This document shows positions 45,926-57,065 of a stretch of DNA of 64,000 nt, one piece after another. The stretch lies in contig JAYXKI010000009.1 of NCBI GenBank assembly GCA_037892935.1, positions 1,612,001 through 1,676,000 on the forward strand. Reading direction: 5' to 3'. Both the position numbers and the translations under genes were made by a program. The notes beneath the pieces are model-generated. The model was given only the letters and a program-made list of their open reading frames with translations, was not told the DNA's origin and did not search any database. Numbering within the stretch: the first letter of the stretch is position 1; every line of letters starts with the position of its first letter. Source of the stretch: Phlebopus portentosus. Its lineage: Eukaryota > Basidiomycota > Agaricomycetes > Boletales > Boletinellaceae.

Positions 45926-47845
45926 AATGTTCATATGCGAGCAAGTTGGACACATGGCGAAAGATTGTCCAACTAAGAGTACTGTCAAAATGGAAATGAC
46001 GCTACCTAGCACCTCCAACGCAGTAACTGTCAATTACACAGCATTGGACAAGCTTCGTTCGATGAATCGAGACGAACAGTACCTAGACCTGGAAGTGGTT
46101 ACACAAGGAGCTTCATCATCAGCTGGACAACATACAATCAATGCCTCAATGATATATGTTGACGAGACTGAATACAACGAACCTGATGATGAGTTGGAGA
46201 GCGATCCGATGAGTTACGAACTCATACGAGACATGTTCTGCTTGTCTCAAACGGATCTACTAAACACCAACCATTTTGTAACCTATCAGTCAAATGCATC
46301 AGAATGCGAATTGAATGTCAAACCATTGAAACATCACACAGGGAAATTCACCAAACCAAGAATGATACGTTGCAATGGAAAGAAACTATGGGAATATAAG
46401 GATGCGTTCAGTTACGGTGCGATTGAATGCTTGAAAAATGGGATACCTTACCCATTTGACCGAAAATGCGTCAAGAAATGGAAACACCAGTATGGCATTT
46501 CGAAACGGTTCCAGGTTACCAGAGTAAATGATGAATATTTCTATGTCAAAGATTGGTAGGACAGAGATGAATTCATGTTACCAGTCGAATTGGCATACAT
46601 GCCTGAATTCGACATAAGAACATGGTATGCTTTAGGAAGAGAAGCAAGATACTCACCAGATGTTGTGAATGCGAATGGGGTAAGGGAAGAAATCGAAGAT
46701 ATCTTCAACCCTAGACTGTTCGATCACCTAGACGAACCTGGAATTGAGCAATATTTCGAACCACGACTATTTGATTTGGACGCACCATGAAATAATCAAC
46801 AAGTTATAAACTTGTTGCGAGGTTACTCAGAGCAGGAATGTGAATTCTTAGTGTATTGTGCACTAGCTTACCTAGTACATGGCATATTGGAGTGAGCAAA
46901 TGAAAATACTGTGACAAAGATTAAGTATGAATCTATTGTCAGTAGCCACTCCGTGAACGCTGTACAGACTAAGAAAAACGTACATTCTGTACCTATGCTC
47001 GAACGAACATCTGCTTACGCAAAAGACTTCAAGAGAAGTATTCCGAGTCCCATAGTCATGATTGTACATCTTGAGGGACAGCCTGCAAGAGCTTTGGTCG
47101 ACTCAGGATCACTTGCAGACTTTGTATCATTGAAATTTGCTGATCAGGTTGGTCTAAGACAAATTCCACTAGCAAAACTGTTAGCAGTGCAATTGGCAGC
47201 CCAAGGATTGAGAACGAAAGTGAATTACTGTACCTTGGCAGAACTCAAGTTTGGGAGTGTGAAATGTAAGAGACATTTCGACATAATGAATTTGGACAAT
47301 TATGATATCATCCTAGGGACACCATTTTTGTACCAACACAAAGTTTCGATTGGTTTCAACCAACCAAGAATCTGGATCAAAAGCTCAGATCCATTACCAT
47401 TGGAAGGTGAACAAATCACAAACCTTTCTTCGATGGTAATTGACACTTACGAACACGAACTTGAGAAATGCCGGCTGGAAATTAAGGAATATGCACGAGA
47501 TCTATTCAAAGATGCTTTGCAAACTTCCTTACCACCACTTCAAGCAATAAATCATTCTATTCCATTGATAGACGAGACTAAGAAATATAAATTTCGTTGT
47601 TCGACATGTCCAGATCCCTTGAGAGAACAATGAAAAGAAAAATGTAAGGACTACATTCAAAGTGGAAGATGGAAAGTAGTTACCGGTTCAAACGCAATGC
47701 CAATGTTGTTGCTGCAAAAACCTCATAAGAATAAAGACAAACCGATTCGATTGAGAACGGTTGTAGACTTACGAGATCGGAACGCGAATACTCAAAAATT
47801 ATCTTCACCATTGCCTGACATTGAATCTGTACTTTGCAGAGTCGC
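45926..47845 (+). pseudogene. zinc knuckle, aspartic protease and start of reverse transcriptase
   Basis: This continues in one frame after the one-base shift. The CCHC knuckle is CEQVGHMAKDC with an upstream Cys lost to the shift (45936-45965). The protease lies at about 46990-47350 with the catalytic ALVDSGSLADFVS and IILGTPFLYQHKVSIGF. The RT begins near 47640, with a PMLLLQKPHKNKDKPIRLRT region and VVDLRDRNANTQK. In-frame stops are UAG at 46557 and UGA at 46788, about 46893 and 47631. The segment ends abruptly at 47845 inside RT, where the first nested insertion starts. Confidence 0.85.
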
Positions 47846-49625
47846 TGTAGTGCCCTGGCCAGTCCTGTGCCAGGACACTCATACTATGGCTCTCCCCTAC
47901 TTCAGATACCATATCCCTTCGCCGCCTACACCTCAGAGGACCAGGGCATACTCATACCACACTCTAGAGGCCATACGAGCACATATCTATAGATTCTAGC
48001 CTATGCTTCCCCCTGCGGCGCCCTCCAAGAGCCCAGACGAGTCCGCCGCTGGCTCCCTGGCACCCATACACATCCGCCGAAGGCTCCTACCCAGCACCAG
48101 ACACCATAGGAGATGTCCCCCAATCATTATAGGCCTTCGTTATTACGATTCCTCATATGTACAGCCTCGAGGCGGATTTGGACACCCCTGCGGCGGCCCC
48201 CCAAGCCTCAGATTGGTCCGGCGGCCACTCAGGCGTCCTCAGGTGCCCTCGCCGAGGCCTCCTACAACTTACCAGGCAGTCCCCCAAGGCCTATGGATTT
48301 ATCTAGTATCATCTCTGCTCATATGCCACCAAAGGCTGCACCTTTACGAATCCGCCGCCGATCGAGCGGCGAGTTGCAGATCCGCCGCTCCGGCGCCCTC
48401 CTTAGTTACCATGGATCGCCTACACTCTATATTGAGTGCGGCGGCGGCCTTGGGCGGCCCAGAGACCCTGACTGATGCGCCCTCTATCTCATATATGCAA
48501 TATGAGCCTCCGAACATCGGCCCCGATGTTTCCCGACTTCCCCCCAAGCGGCGGGCGACTCTAGACCATATATGGCAGTCAGGCATGTGGTACAGCGGCG
48601 TGCCAAGCCACCGACCGCCGCTGCCAAGCCAGACTCCGCCGGCGCCCATTTTATTGCAGATACACGATATATCATACTATTGGATAGCCCCCTCACGTTG
48701 GCGCTGCCGTACGCCTCCTAGATGCTCCGGCGGCGGCCCTTGGCGAGCCCAGTGACTCAGGAGATGTTGTCAGACAGTAGGACTCATCGGCGAGAGCAGT
48801 AGAGTATATATAGAGTGTATATTCATCAGTATACGAGAGATAGACGGGATAGAGAGCATATACAGCACCCAAGGGCCAGGGTTCGAGATTCCCTCACTCT
48901 GAGCTCCCCCTCATGTACTGAGCTCCCCCATTGACTATATACTACCCTTGACTCGTCGTTCTATTCTCCTTCGGCGCCTCTGACATTTAGTGTGTGAGTT
49001 AGGACTGGGAACCTACCCCCAAACGTCCGCCGCACTCCATTGTACCTGTCGGGCGGCCTCTATTCGACCTCGGCGGCCCTCCGGCAACACAGGCCTTCTG
49101 TCCTACACCCCTGCGGCGTCTTTTCCAGTTACTCGCCGCACGTTGTCCCTTATATTCATCATATACGGCCCCTACCTTTCGTTTATCCAGTTTACGCTAC
49201 CGCGGCGGATTTGTACACACTCCCTCGTCCCCGGCGGCCCCCTATTCGACCTCGGCGGCCCTCCGGCGACACAGGCCTTCCATTGTATTCCCCCTCGGCG
49301 TCTTGTTCACCTACTCGCCGCACGTTACGCCTCATATTCGTCATATACAGTTCCTAGCTTCCTCCTACTGAGATTGCGCTACTCCGGCGGACTCCTGTGA
49401 CCTCCCCTTCTGTCCGGCGGACCTACTACTCCATTCCTTTCATACCTCGGCGTCCATAGGCCACTCCCCGACGTCTCTGACGGTTTTGGCACCTGCCAGG
49501 TGGTTAGTGGTTAGAGTCTGATAGCTTGAGGCTTCGTTTCTGGAGGTTTCTTCACACATTCAGCTCCCTTAGTAGGACGGACATCTGTAGCGCCTTCAGA
49601 TAGAGAGACCACCCAGAATACCACA
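47846..49625 (+). mobile_element. nested insertion 1, LTR-like, 1780 bp
   Basis: It interrupts RT exactly between CRVA and SKKYRSLIDGKDAYEQ. It begins TGTAGTGCCC, ends AATACCACA, and is flanked by tcgc (47842-47845 and 49626-49629). Base composition differs strongly from the host element: rich in CGGCGG, CCCC and CCTC. A gtatatatagagtg sequence near 48805 could be a promoter. No reverse transcriptase or transposase frame is present. The best reading is a large solo LTR of another retroelement; a non-autonomous element is possible. Confidence 0.65.
49021..49385 (+). repeat. 182-bp imperfect tandem duplication inside nested insertion 1
   Basis: Two adjacent copies with an offset of 182 bp share ctattcgacctcggcggccc, ccggc.acacaggccttc, ctcgccgcacgtt and cgtcatatac/catcatatac with scattered substitutions. 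It lies near the right end of the insertion. Confidence 0.7.
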
Positions 49626-50099
49626 TCGCATCTAAGAAATACAGATCATTAATAGATGGAAAAGATGCTTACGAGCAAATTCGAGTTGTCCCAGAACATG
49701 TATCGAGAACTATATTCAATACACCTGATGGCACAATGGTTAGTCAAGTAATGCAATTGGGAGATTGTAATAGTGGAGCGACGTACCAAGCTCTAATGAA
49801 TCATATCTTTCAACCATACCTGGGAGATTGGATAGATATCTATCTTGATGACCTGGTGATATATTCTGATACGGTCGAAGATCACATTTGACATCTGAAA
49901 ATTGTTATCGACATTTTGTGCAAAGAACAGTTTTACCTTAGTGAACACAAAATGCAACTGTTCCAATCAGAATTACGCATATTAGGACATATAGTCGACG
50001 ATAATGGTATCAGAATGGACCCACATAAAATAGATTCGATTCAGAAATGGAAGGTACCGAGCAGCAAAGATTCGTTGAAACAATTCTTAGGAGCAGTAG
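49626..50099 (+). pseudogene. reverse transcriptase, middle part
   Basis: Resumes RT directly after the insertion: SKKYRSLIDGKDAYEQIRVV, FNTPDGTMVSQVMQLGDCNS, the catalytic YLDDLVIYS (YxDD box), then a UGA at 49889 where related elements have a basic residue before HLKIV, QSELRILGHIVDDNGIRMDP and the thumb-like KDSLKQFLGAV, where the second nested insertion starts. Confidence 0.9.
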
Positions 50100-51676
50100 T
50101 GAAAGGATCCGCTCAAAAACTCGCATCAAGATCGACACGATCGGCAGATCAACAGGATCAGCATTCCAAACGCGACTAGTAACAGCCTAGAAGCCACTAG
50201 AGCCAAACTACTGTTAACGCGACCAAGGCAACGGTCACGGGCATCAACGGCAATATACGGGCGCCTGAGAAGCACGCCACAAGTACGTAACCCCGCGGAC
50301 TACTTAACACCGCCGACCAGTAATTACCACCGCCGATTTACTACTGCCGACCGTCACCTTAACACCGCCGACCAAACTCCTGATCCGACCCGATCAAAAG
50401 AAGTCAAGAAGCAATCAAAACTACTAGAAGCCCAAGAAGTCTAGAACACAACTACTAAAGCCTAACACCTAAAGTCTAAAGGCTAATCCGAGCCCAATGG
50501 AGACATCACTGGCATTCCAGCACTGTCAGACTTGTGCCCGAGTGTACATGGTCCTTTACGAGATATACTTCACAGTATGTCATGCTACAAGCGAAACGCG
50601 TGACTGCCAAATCGAAGTCCAACGTCACATGCAAGAAGCGTTACATGCCAATCCACCAAATCCTATAATACTCAAGCGGCATGAGGAGCTCATTGTTACA
50701 ACTCGAACCCCTCGAGCTGCAGACCCGATAACTTGGAGGATACTAGGATGGTACAAGCCAGAGCTGCATAACTCATGTCCAGCCTCTACAGTACAAGCAA
50801 ACCTTTATTTACCAAGGAATGCAAACCTGGACACCAAGCAACTACAACTGGTACTCCAACGAAGGATATGGCAATACATTTGCAATGTTAGACTCCCAGG
50901 CAAAGCATGGCTAGTCACTCGAACACAACTGCATCCCCCAGCTGAACTCATACAGTTCATGGTATGCATTGGACCATACTCTACACCAACCCGACATCTC
51001 AATACCGATGTGCGAGTTGTGCTTACACCCTTCGGACCACAAGACGAACAGCGAAGAGTCACATATCGAGCTGCCTACATTGCACCAAGAGCTACAATCC
51101 CACCTGGTGATGGAATTGACGTCATAGTGGAGCACTGACAGTGGAGCTTTCCATACTGGAGCAGCACCTCTATTGTTTCAGTCAGCAATCCCACAGAATT
51201 CCATCATAGTGGAGATACATTGGAGCAAAGTGGCGCTCGGTGGAGCAGAATGACGAAGGAAGTGATGTAATGGTGGAGAGAAGTGGAGCAAGATGGAGCA
51301 AGGTGGAGCAAGGTGGAGTAAAGTGGAGAAAAGATGAGTAAGAAATAGGACGAAAAATGGATTATCTAGAAAGCATAAATAGCGTTAGAAGTAGGCCCTC
51401 TTTCCCCCATCTTTCGATCCTCTTAACACACAGCGACAGTGTCTTACTACACTATCCATTGTGTGCTTTGTACTACTACGCCTCTTGGAAATCCCAATCT
51501 GCTCTTACTCTACCTTGTCTCTGAAAGCATCCCTTACCAGGACTGCAACTAGGAAGGATAGTAAGGGGACCGCGTGGTATAGCTAAACGTGGGTAGATAG
51601 ATCACCTCTGCACAACATACCGCTGCTTAGGCAAAAGGATCGAAACCGGTGTAACCCCGGACCTACACCTCTAACA
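50100..51676 (+). mobile_element. nested insertion 2, LTR-like, 1577 bp
   Basis: It splits the RT frame between LKQFLGAV and GYLAPN. It starts TGAAAGG, ends CTAACA, and is flanked by a perfect 5-bp duplication AGTAG (50095-50099 and 51677-51681). A purine-rich tract of repeated gtggagcaag units lies at 51230-51350, followed by a TATA-like cataaatag near 51374. TG...CA ends with a 5-bp duplication fit LTR-retroelement integration, so this may be a large solo LTR or a non-autonomous element. It carries one long open frame. Confidence 0.68.
50497..51138 (+). CDS. open frame of unknown function in nested insertion 2
   Basis: 213 codons from an ATG, with balanced composition and no low complexity (METSLAFQHCQTCARVYMVL at the start). 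I recognise no domain. There are seven cysteines, scattered rather than in a CCHC pattern. It has no obvious TATA box upstream and is followed at once by the gtggagcaag repeats. It might be a captured gene fragment or an accessory gene of the inserted element. An uninterrupted frame this long in otherwise decayed surroundings is the only sign of coding. Confidence 0.4.
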   Translation: METSLAFQHCQTCARVYMVLYEIYFTVCHATSETRDCQIEVQRHMQEALHANPPNPIILKRHEELIVTTRTPRAADPITWRILGWYKPELHNSCPASTVQANLYLPRNANLDTKQLQLVLQRRIWQYICNVRLPGKAWLVTRTQLHPPAELIQFMVCIGPYSTPTRHLNTDVRVVLTPFGPQDEQRRVTYRAAYIAPRATIPPGDGIDVIVEH

Positions 51677-53304
51677 AGTAGGATATTTAGCACCGAACAT
51701 TCCACAACTAAGAATACCAATGGGAGTACTTACCAATAATTCGGGTGAAACTGCTCGATTTCGATGGTCATTTACTGAACAACGAGTGTTTGACCAAATT
51801 GTAAAATTGGTACATGATTTTCAGAATCACCACGCGTTGTTTTGCAGTATGGAAAGAACACACCTCCAATCAATGTAACTACAGACGCGTCTCACACTGG
51901 AATTGGAGGAATAATCAGCCAAGGAGAAGACTGGCAAAATGCAAAGGTCGCTGCATTTTATTCCGCTAAGTTGAATTCTGCACAGCAGAACTATCCTGTA
52001 CATGACAAAGAATTGTTAGCAGGAGTCGAGACTATGCTCAGACACAAAAACTTACTTCAAGGAGCACATTTCCGATGGTTTACAGATCATAAACCACTGC
52101 AACACTTATTCGAACAGCCAAATCTAAGTGGCAGACAAGCTAGATGGATAGAGAAATTGTCGGATTTTGACTTTGAAGTAATCTATGTTGCAGGAACTGA
52201 AAATATCTTAGCAGATGCATTATCATGCATATATGCAGAAGACTTACCTGGTACAGTTCGAACTAGACCAGAATACACAAACCAGATCAATGAGGACGAC
52301 ATACCAATATTAAGTCGCTTGGAAAACAAAGGTGCAAGCCCAATACTAGTCAATCCAACGCATATACTTCATATGTATTCTATTCCAATCCATGAGAACA
52401 TGGATCGACTTTCAAACATAGCTATGAACGTACCTAAACGACTCCGAATTACCTTCAAAAGAGGAGAACAGCAAGATAATTCGTCTTATATTCAGGAGGG
52501 CGGAATGCAAAGACCACAAATTAAAAAAGTGACTTTGAGAATCCGAAACCACGACACACCTAGCAACAACGGTCTCGATGATCGACAAAACGATCTGCAT
52601 GAGAAAGACGCGACTCAGCAAAAAGATCGACTCACTGATCTATCCTCTGAGCCAATCACTGGAAATAGCAAGACGATCCAAGATCGTCCTCACGCGCCAA
52701 TCCCATCTGAACCTTCGCAAGTCGCGACTTCCGAATCAACGCATACAGGCAAGGAAATGGACACCATTGATCCACAATTTCCTACAATACAGTCAGATAC
52801 TCAAAATTTACAACAATCAATAGAACCAACGCTCACCGATGTGATTGCACAAGCACAAGCACAAATCCAGTTTTCTAACTGTTTGAAAAATCGATTTCAT
52901 GAAGATCAGTTTTTCAAACTGATCATGGAGAATCCTGCCCACTACAAAAATTTTCACGTCGAAAATGGATTGATATTTCGACGGGAGGGCAAGAGGTATC
53001 TGCTATGTATACCCAAAATTCTGATTAACAACAGGAGTGCACGAGAAATTGTAATTGAGCACACACATTCAATTCTAGCACACTTGGGAGCACGGAAAAC
53101 ATTGCAATATCTGAGAGACCAAGTCTGGTGGAAAGAAATGGTATCAGATATTAGCTCATATTGTGATTCATGTCATACCTGTAAGATTTCGAAGCTGAAT
53201 CACCAAAGACCATATGGATTGTTGAATCCATTGAATGCACCAACGCGACCCTGGCAAACTATTGGTATGGATTTTGTAGGACCGTTTCCCGAATCCAAGA
53301 ATTG
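51677..53304 (+). pseudogene. RT C-terminus, RNase H and integrase N-terminus
   Basis: GYLAPNIPQLRIPMGVLTNN resumes RT. After a small frame change near 51838 comes RNase H (TTDASHTGIGGIISQGEDWQ, then YPVHDKELLAGVE, HFRWFTDHKPLQHLF, ENILADALSC), then a linker of about 200 residues rich in Gln, Ser and Thr. The integrase zinc-binding domain follows with its HHCC pattern (EHTHSILAHLGARKTLQYL, then YCDSCHTCKISK) and the start of the catalytic core (IGMDFVGPFPESKN), which ends at a UGA (53303-53305). Confidence 0.9.
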
Positions 53305-53305
53305 A

Positions 53306-55369
53306 CTTAGTTCGTTTGATATGATATGCACGATTGTATGTTTACTCACCGGAATGGTTCATTTGCTACCTTGTAAGCAAATGTACAGAGCCAAAGAGTT
53401 TGCTGAGTTAATATTCAAAAATGTATACAAATTGCATGGCTTACCCGAATCGATTGTGAGCGATCGAGGATCACTATTCACAAGCACGCTGTGGAAACAC
53501 TTGAATAAATTGCTTAATGTCAAATTGAGGCTATCAAGTGCTTACCATCCACAAACCGATGGAGCTACAGAGCGAATGAATAAAATGATTGCTCAAATGC
53601 TAAGACAATGTGTTTCACCGAACCAGAAAGATTGGGTGATGAAATTACCTATGATCGAGTTTGCAGTCAATTCTGCAAGATCAGAAACAACTGGTTACGC
53701 ACCTTTCTTCCTGAACTATGGAAGAATGCCTCATTCCATGATATGGAATGATCCGAGCCAAGACGAGTACCCGGGGGTAAGAACTTTTGCATTGAAGCTG
53801 AAAGAAGCAATCATGTCAGCACACGACTCCATCTTACAAGCTAGGGTAAAACAAACGAGGCAAGCTAATAGACATCGGCGGATGTCACCATTTGAAATCG
53901 GAGATTTGGTATATCTGTCAACAAAGAACATGAACTTACCGAAGCAACGTGCACAAAAATTAGTAGCTAAGTTTATAGGGCCCTACAAGATACTTAGGGT
54001 CGCTGGAAACGATTCATATGAGATCGACTTACCTAGAAGTTTGAAAAATCAAGGCATACACCCCATTTTCCATGCATCTTTATTAAGAATACATATGCCG
54101 AACGATGATAGATTGTTTCCTGGAAGGGATATCAGCCAAGTAACTAATTTGGAGGACGGTACTAACGAATGGGTTGTTGAATCGATAGATACCCATTATG
54201 GGAAAGGTACGGATTCATTGTTCAAGGTCATATGGAAAGTCGGAGACCACACATGGCTTCCATACGAGAAAGTAAAGCATCTCGAGGCACTTAATTCGTA
54301 CCTCGAGGTTCTGGGTGTCGATTCTATAGAGAACCTGCCTATGGAGAATGATGAGCCGGATACAGATGATCCACAGATAACTGTACATACTGTTTGGGTA
54401 GAGCACGAGGCAATTTTAGCCTCTCTGCATGTAAACAACATGTACCAACTAAAGGACTCACATAAGAAGCACTGGAAGAAGTTCAGAAGAATATCCAAAA
54501 TGCTTACTATGAATTCTGACAGCCTCCCAGTCAACTTCTTTGCCCCAAACTCGAATGTTCCGAATGCACCTCCCAAAAGATTCACTGAGCCGGATACAGG
54601 CCCAATCACCCAGTCCTGGGCGACGTTTGACATGGCCACGTCCATGTCGTATGTATTCCTAGCCACCGAATTGAGGAAGGTCTTCGAATTTCATCAATAC
54701 ATCGAGACGAACTCAATCCCGCCTGGTGTTAATCAACCAGAGCGTTATTTGATTATACGCAGGTTGTATAATGGACACGTACCGGATTTCTATGCGTTGG
54801 CAGCCTTGCCACCGTTTGCAGACCTGAGACACCTCGCTGAAGCGATCCAGAACCATTTCGACTATTCGAGACACAAGAATCTTGCCTCGAATCAAGGTAT
54901 ACAGTTGATACACTACTCCAGAACAAGTTTAGTTTTGTCACTGAATAACTCGTCGACAGGTTCGAAAGTCCACGAGGCTCGTTTCCGAGAAGGTAGTACC
55001 CCGTATAGTCGTCGAAACCGGGCAGCCCAGCATAAACTCACCCCAGGAATTGAAAAGCGGCCCGACGAACCAAAAGTGGGGGATGATACCACACTTTCGT
55101 TGATTCGTCCTGCCGTTCTTCCCAACCTCGCGAGCTCATCCAAGTTTGATGGGCCGAGTCAACCCTCCGTACGAGTCCCGAACACACTCACCCACTCGCA
55201 ATCCGCAGCACAGGTTGTTGATACTACGCCAAGTACTTTGATGACCTTCATGACCTCGAAATCCGCCAATTTGCCAACGACCGGCACATCGTTTTCCAAT
55301 GTCCCTGCGCGTAGTTCTACTCCGATACCAGAAGGGCCTCTCTTTGGTGACGACGACATGAAGGATTGA
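53306..55369 (+). pseudogene. integrase core, GPY/F, chromodomain-like module and C-terminal extension
   Basis: Continues the integrase after the UGA: SIVSDRGSLFTSTLWKHLNK supplies the second catalytic Asp and YHPQTDGATERMNKMIAQML the Glu, so the D,D-35-E set is intact. The GPY/F motif is KFIGPYKILRVAGNDSYEID. The segment HPIFHASLLRIHMPND is followed by a chromodomain-like part (EWVVESIDTHYGKGTDSLFK, then VIWKVGDHTWLPYEKVKHLE). The frame then runs on for about 340 more codons that look unlike any pol domain I know (for example THVPDFYALAALPPF-type sequence near 54770 and a Ser/Pro/Thr-rich tail) to the stop at 55367-55369. Confidence 0.88.
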
Positions 55370-55622
55370 GGACAAGTAACGTTAATAGTACATTGCTGCA
55401 CGAGATGTGATATGTGTGCTACTCTCCTCTATGCTGCTTATGTAAACTCTTTTTACGGAAATGATCAGCGAAGTCGATCATTTACCAGATCGACTTGTCT
55501 TAGATACGTTTTATGCTGTCCTTATGAATTCACACTTGGAATATAAATTCTATACATAGATTATGTTTATTCCATTATGCTACTTTACTATAAGAACTTG
55601 TAGACAAGTTCTGGAGGGCGTA

Positions 55623-55933
55623 TGTGACGAAGTAACCGTCACCATGCTTTCCTCCATAGGGTTCCGCAGCGTAATGCAGACGTTACGTGCAGAACCATAT
55701 GACTAAGTATCTTACCAATAGCTTATGTGAGCGCGACCCTATGCATTTAGTTAGCTTTAGTTTTCACGTTTCCCCCACGTGTAGTTTAGTTTATATAGCT
55801 GGTAGATAGCAAATGTAAGAGGGATTCTTCCCTCTCGACTATCACTCTAATACTACGGTTAATCCAGTCAGTAACGGTGTGATCTGAGTGCCAGAGGAAT
55901 CTCTCGTGTGACCGAATCTTGCCATTCGTCACA
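55623..55933 (+). repeat. 3' LTR
   Basis: 311 bp, colinear with the 5' LTR without any indel. It ends CGTCACA directly before the GCATG target duplication. Six transitions separate the two LTRs. Confidence 0.95.
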
Positions 55934-56263
55934 GCATGCTCACTGTGAGCTCCACCGCTCTCTGTCAAAAGGCAATCAACTTGAACGGTGGGTCTTCTTC
56001 ATGACATTTCAAGATCGCAGTTGTCTGCAAGAACACCCACACAATTAGCAGCCGTGGTCGGTTTCTAGAAGTTTGCTTATTACTGAAGACTTTGATGATA
56101 GCCGACGGCAGTGGCCTTTGATGAATTTTCTCCCGCTGAGCTATCTGTGGCTCATGATGCCACGGCTGATCCTCGAAGCGTTCAGTTTCCATTCATTCTT
56201 ACGTGGCTTCTCTATTCCTTCTTTAGCTCGACAACCGATCGGAACCATCCCTACAAACGAGAC

Positions 56264-57065
56264 ATGGATACTACACCAGGTGGACGCTTCAAAGCAAGCT
56301 TGTCTTGCTACCTTCCTATTTACGTCGTCGGATCGGAAGAGATTTTACGAGCGCTTCCTGTACATCTTTTGAGGCGAAGGCGTAATGCTTACGCGCTTTC
56401 CACTCCTCTGCTATTCTATCCAACGGCAGAGCCTCGGGATAGGTACGGAAGTTTCAAGCCCAAGGCACCGTCGCCACTTCGACGAACCGCGGTTTCGGTA
56501 GAACAAGACGTTTCCGGAAGCGCGGGCGACCGCGATGATCTTGGGCGCTCTGGTGCTAGCCACAGTCTCCGTAAGTCCTTTATCGTCGCCTCTACGGCGT
56601 CATGCGCCATGCAGCTCACATCTACACGGTTCGGTAGCTCGCAAAACGAAGTACGATTCATTCACCCAACGCTTGCCGGCGAACCAAAAGCAGGCCCACG
56701 CTCTTCAAAGGAGATGCCGTAAAACCGCGTATACTTTCGTCACATGTACACCAGATTCTCCTGAAGCTGCTAGTGGCAGCCGAGGAGAATTCTCTCCACC
56801 TCAGCGCAACACCGAAAACGGTGTCGGGTTGCCTGTCAAAGCAGCAAATGAAGTTTCCGTCCTTCGCATGGAACTCGACAGAAGACGAGAGCGAATCCGC
56901 GAGCTTCGCAATCGACTCTCGAGACTTGAGTTGGCGGAATGTCGATCAGCCAACATAGAAAGAAGAGCATCAGAGCAGAAGGATAGACTTGACAAAGCCC
57001 TCAAGAGATGGGGAAGTACGACTCGGAAGGGAGTGTCACATCAGTATAAAGAAAACGTAAAATAA
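56264..57065 (+). CDS. hypothetical protein with C-terminal coiled coil
   Basis: Two exons (56264-56570 and 56638-57065; donor gtaagt, acceptor ggtag) give 244 aa and keep frame. The N-terminal half is unremarkable and Arg/Pro/Ser-rich (AEPRDRYGSFKPKAPSPLRR). The last 80 residues form a probable coiled coil (NEVSVLRMELDRRRERIREL, then RNRLSRLELAECRSANIERR) with leucines at roughly heptad spacing and strong charge. It could be a leucine-zipper-like regulator, but I see no clear bZIP basic motif. It begins about 330 bp right of the retroelement; whether the insertion disrupted its promoter cannot be told. Existence of the gene is moderately supported by the clean splice. Confidence 0.45.

Larger units (their letters stand above)
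42543..55933 (+). mobile_element. Ty3/gypsy LTR retrotransposon (chromodomain type), decayed, with two nested insertions
   Basis: A 13.39-kb element bounded by 311-bp direct LTRs (42543-42853 and 55623-55933; TG...CA ends) and a perfect 5-bp target duplication GCATG (42538-42542 and 55934-55938). Without the nested pieces the element is about 10 kb. The internal order is gag with CCHC knuckle, protease, reverse transcriptase, RNase H, integrase with GPY/F and chromodomain-like module, and a long C-terminal extension; that is Ty3/gypsy order. Coding capacity is lost through many in-frame UGA stops, frameshifts and the two insertions, so it is non-autonomous. A short purine run (ggaggg, near 55611) lies just before the 3' LTR. 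I found no convincing tRNA primer-binding site after the 5' LTR. Confidence 0.93.

Noticed and set aside
48003..48755. 250-codon Pro/Arg-rich open frame in nested insertion 1
   Set aside because: The composition reflects the CGGCGG/CCTC-rich DNA. Several frames are open there at once, and no domain or start context supports coding.
48885..48905. tRNA B-box-like ggttcgagattcc inside nested insertion 1
   Set aside because: No matching A box, acceptor stem or anticodon loop could be folded around it, so neither a tRNA nor a tRNA-derived SINE is supported.
43048..53305. UGA recoded as an amino acid throughout the retroelement
   Set aside because: Host genes in the window use UGA as a normal stop (for example ARPC5 and the SNF2/RING gene), and the LTR CpG transitions give a simpler explanation.
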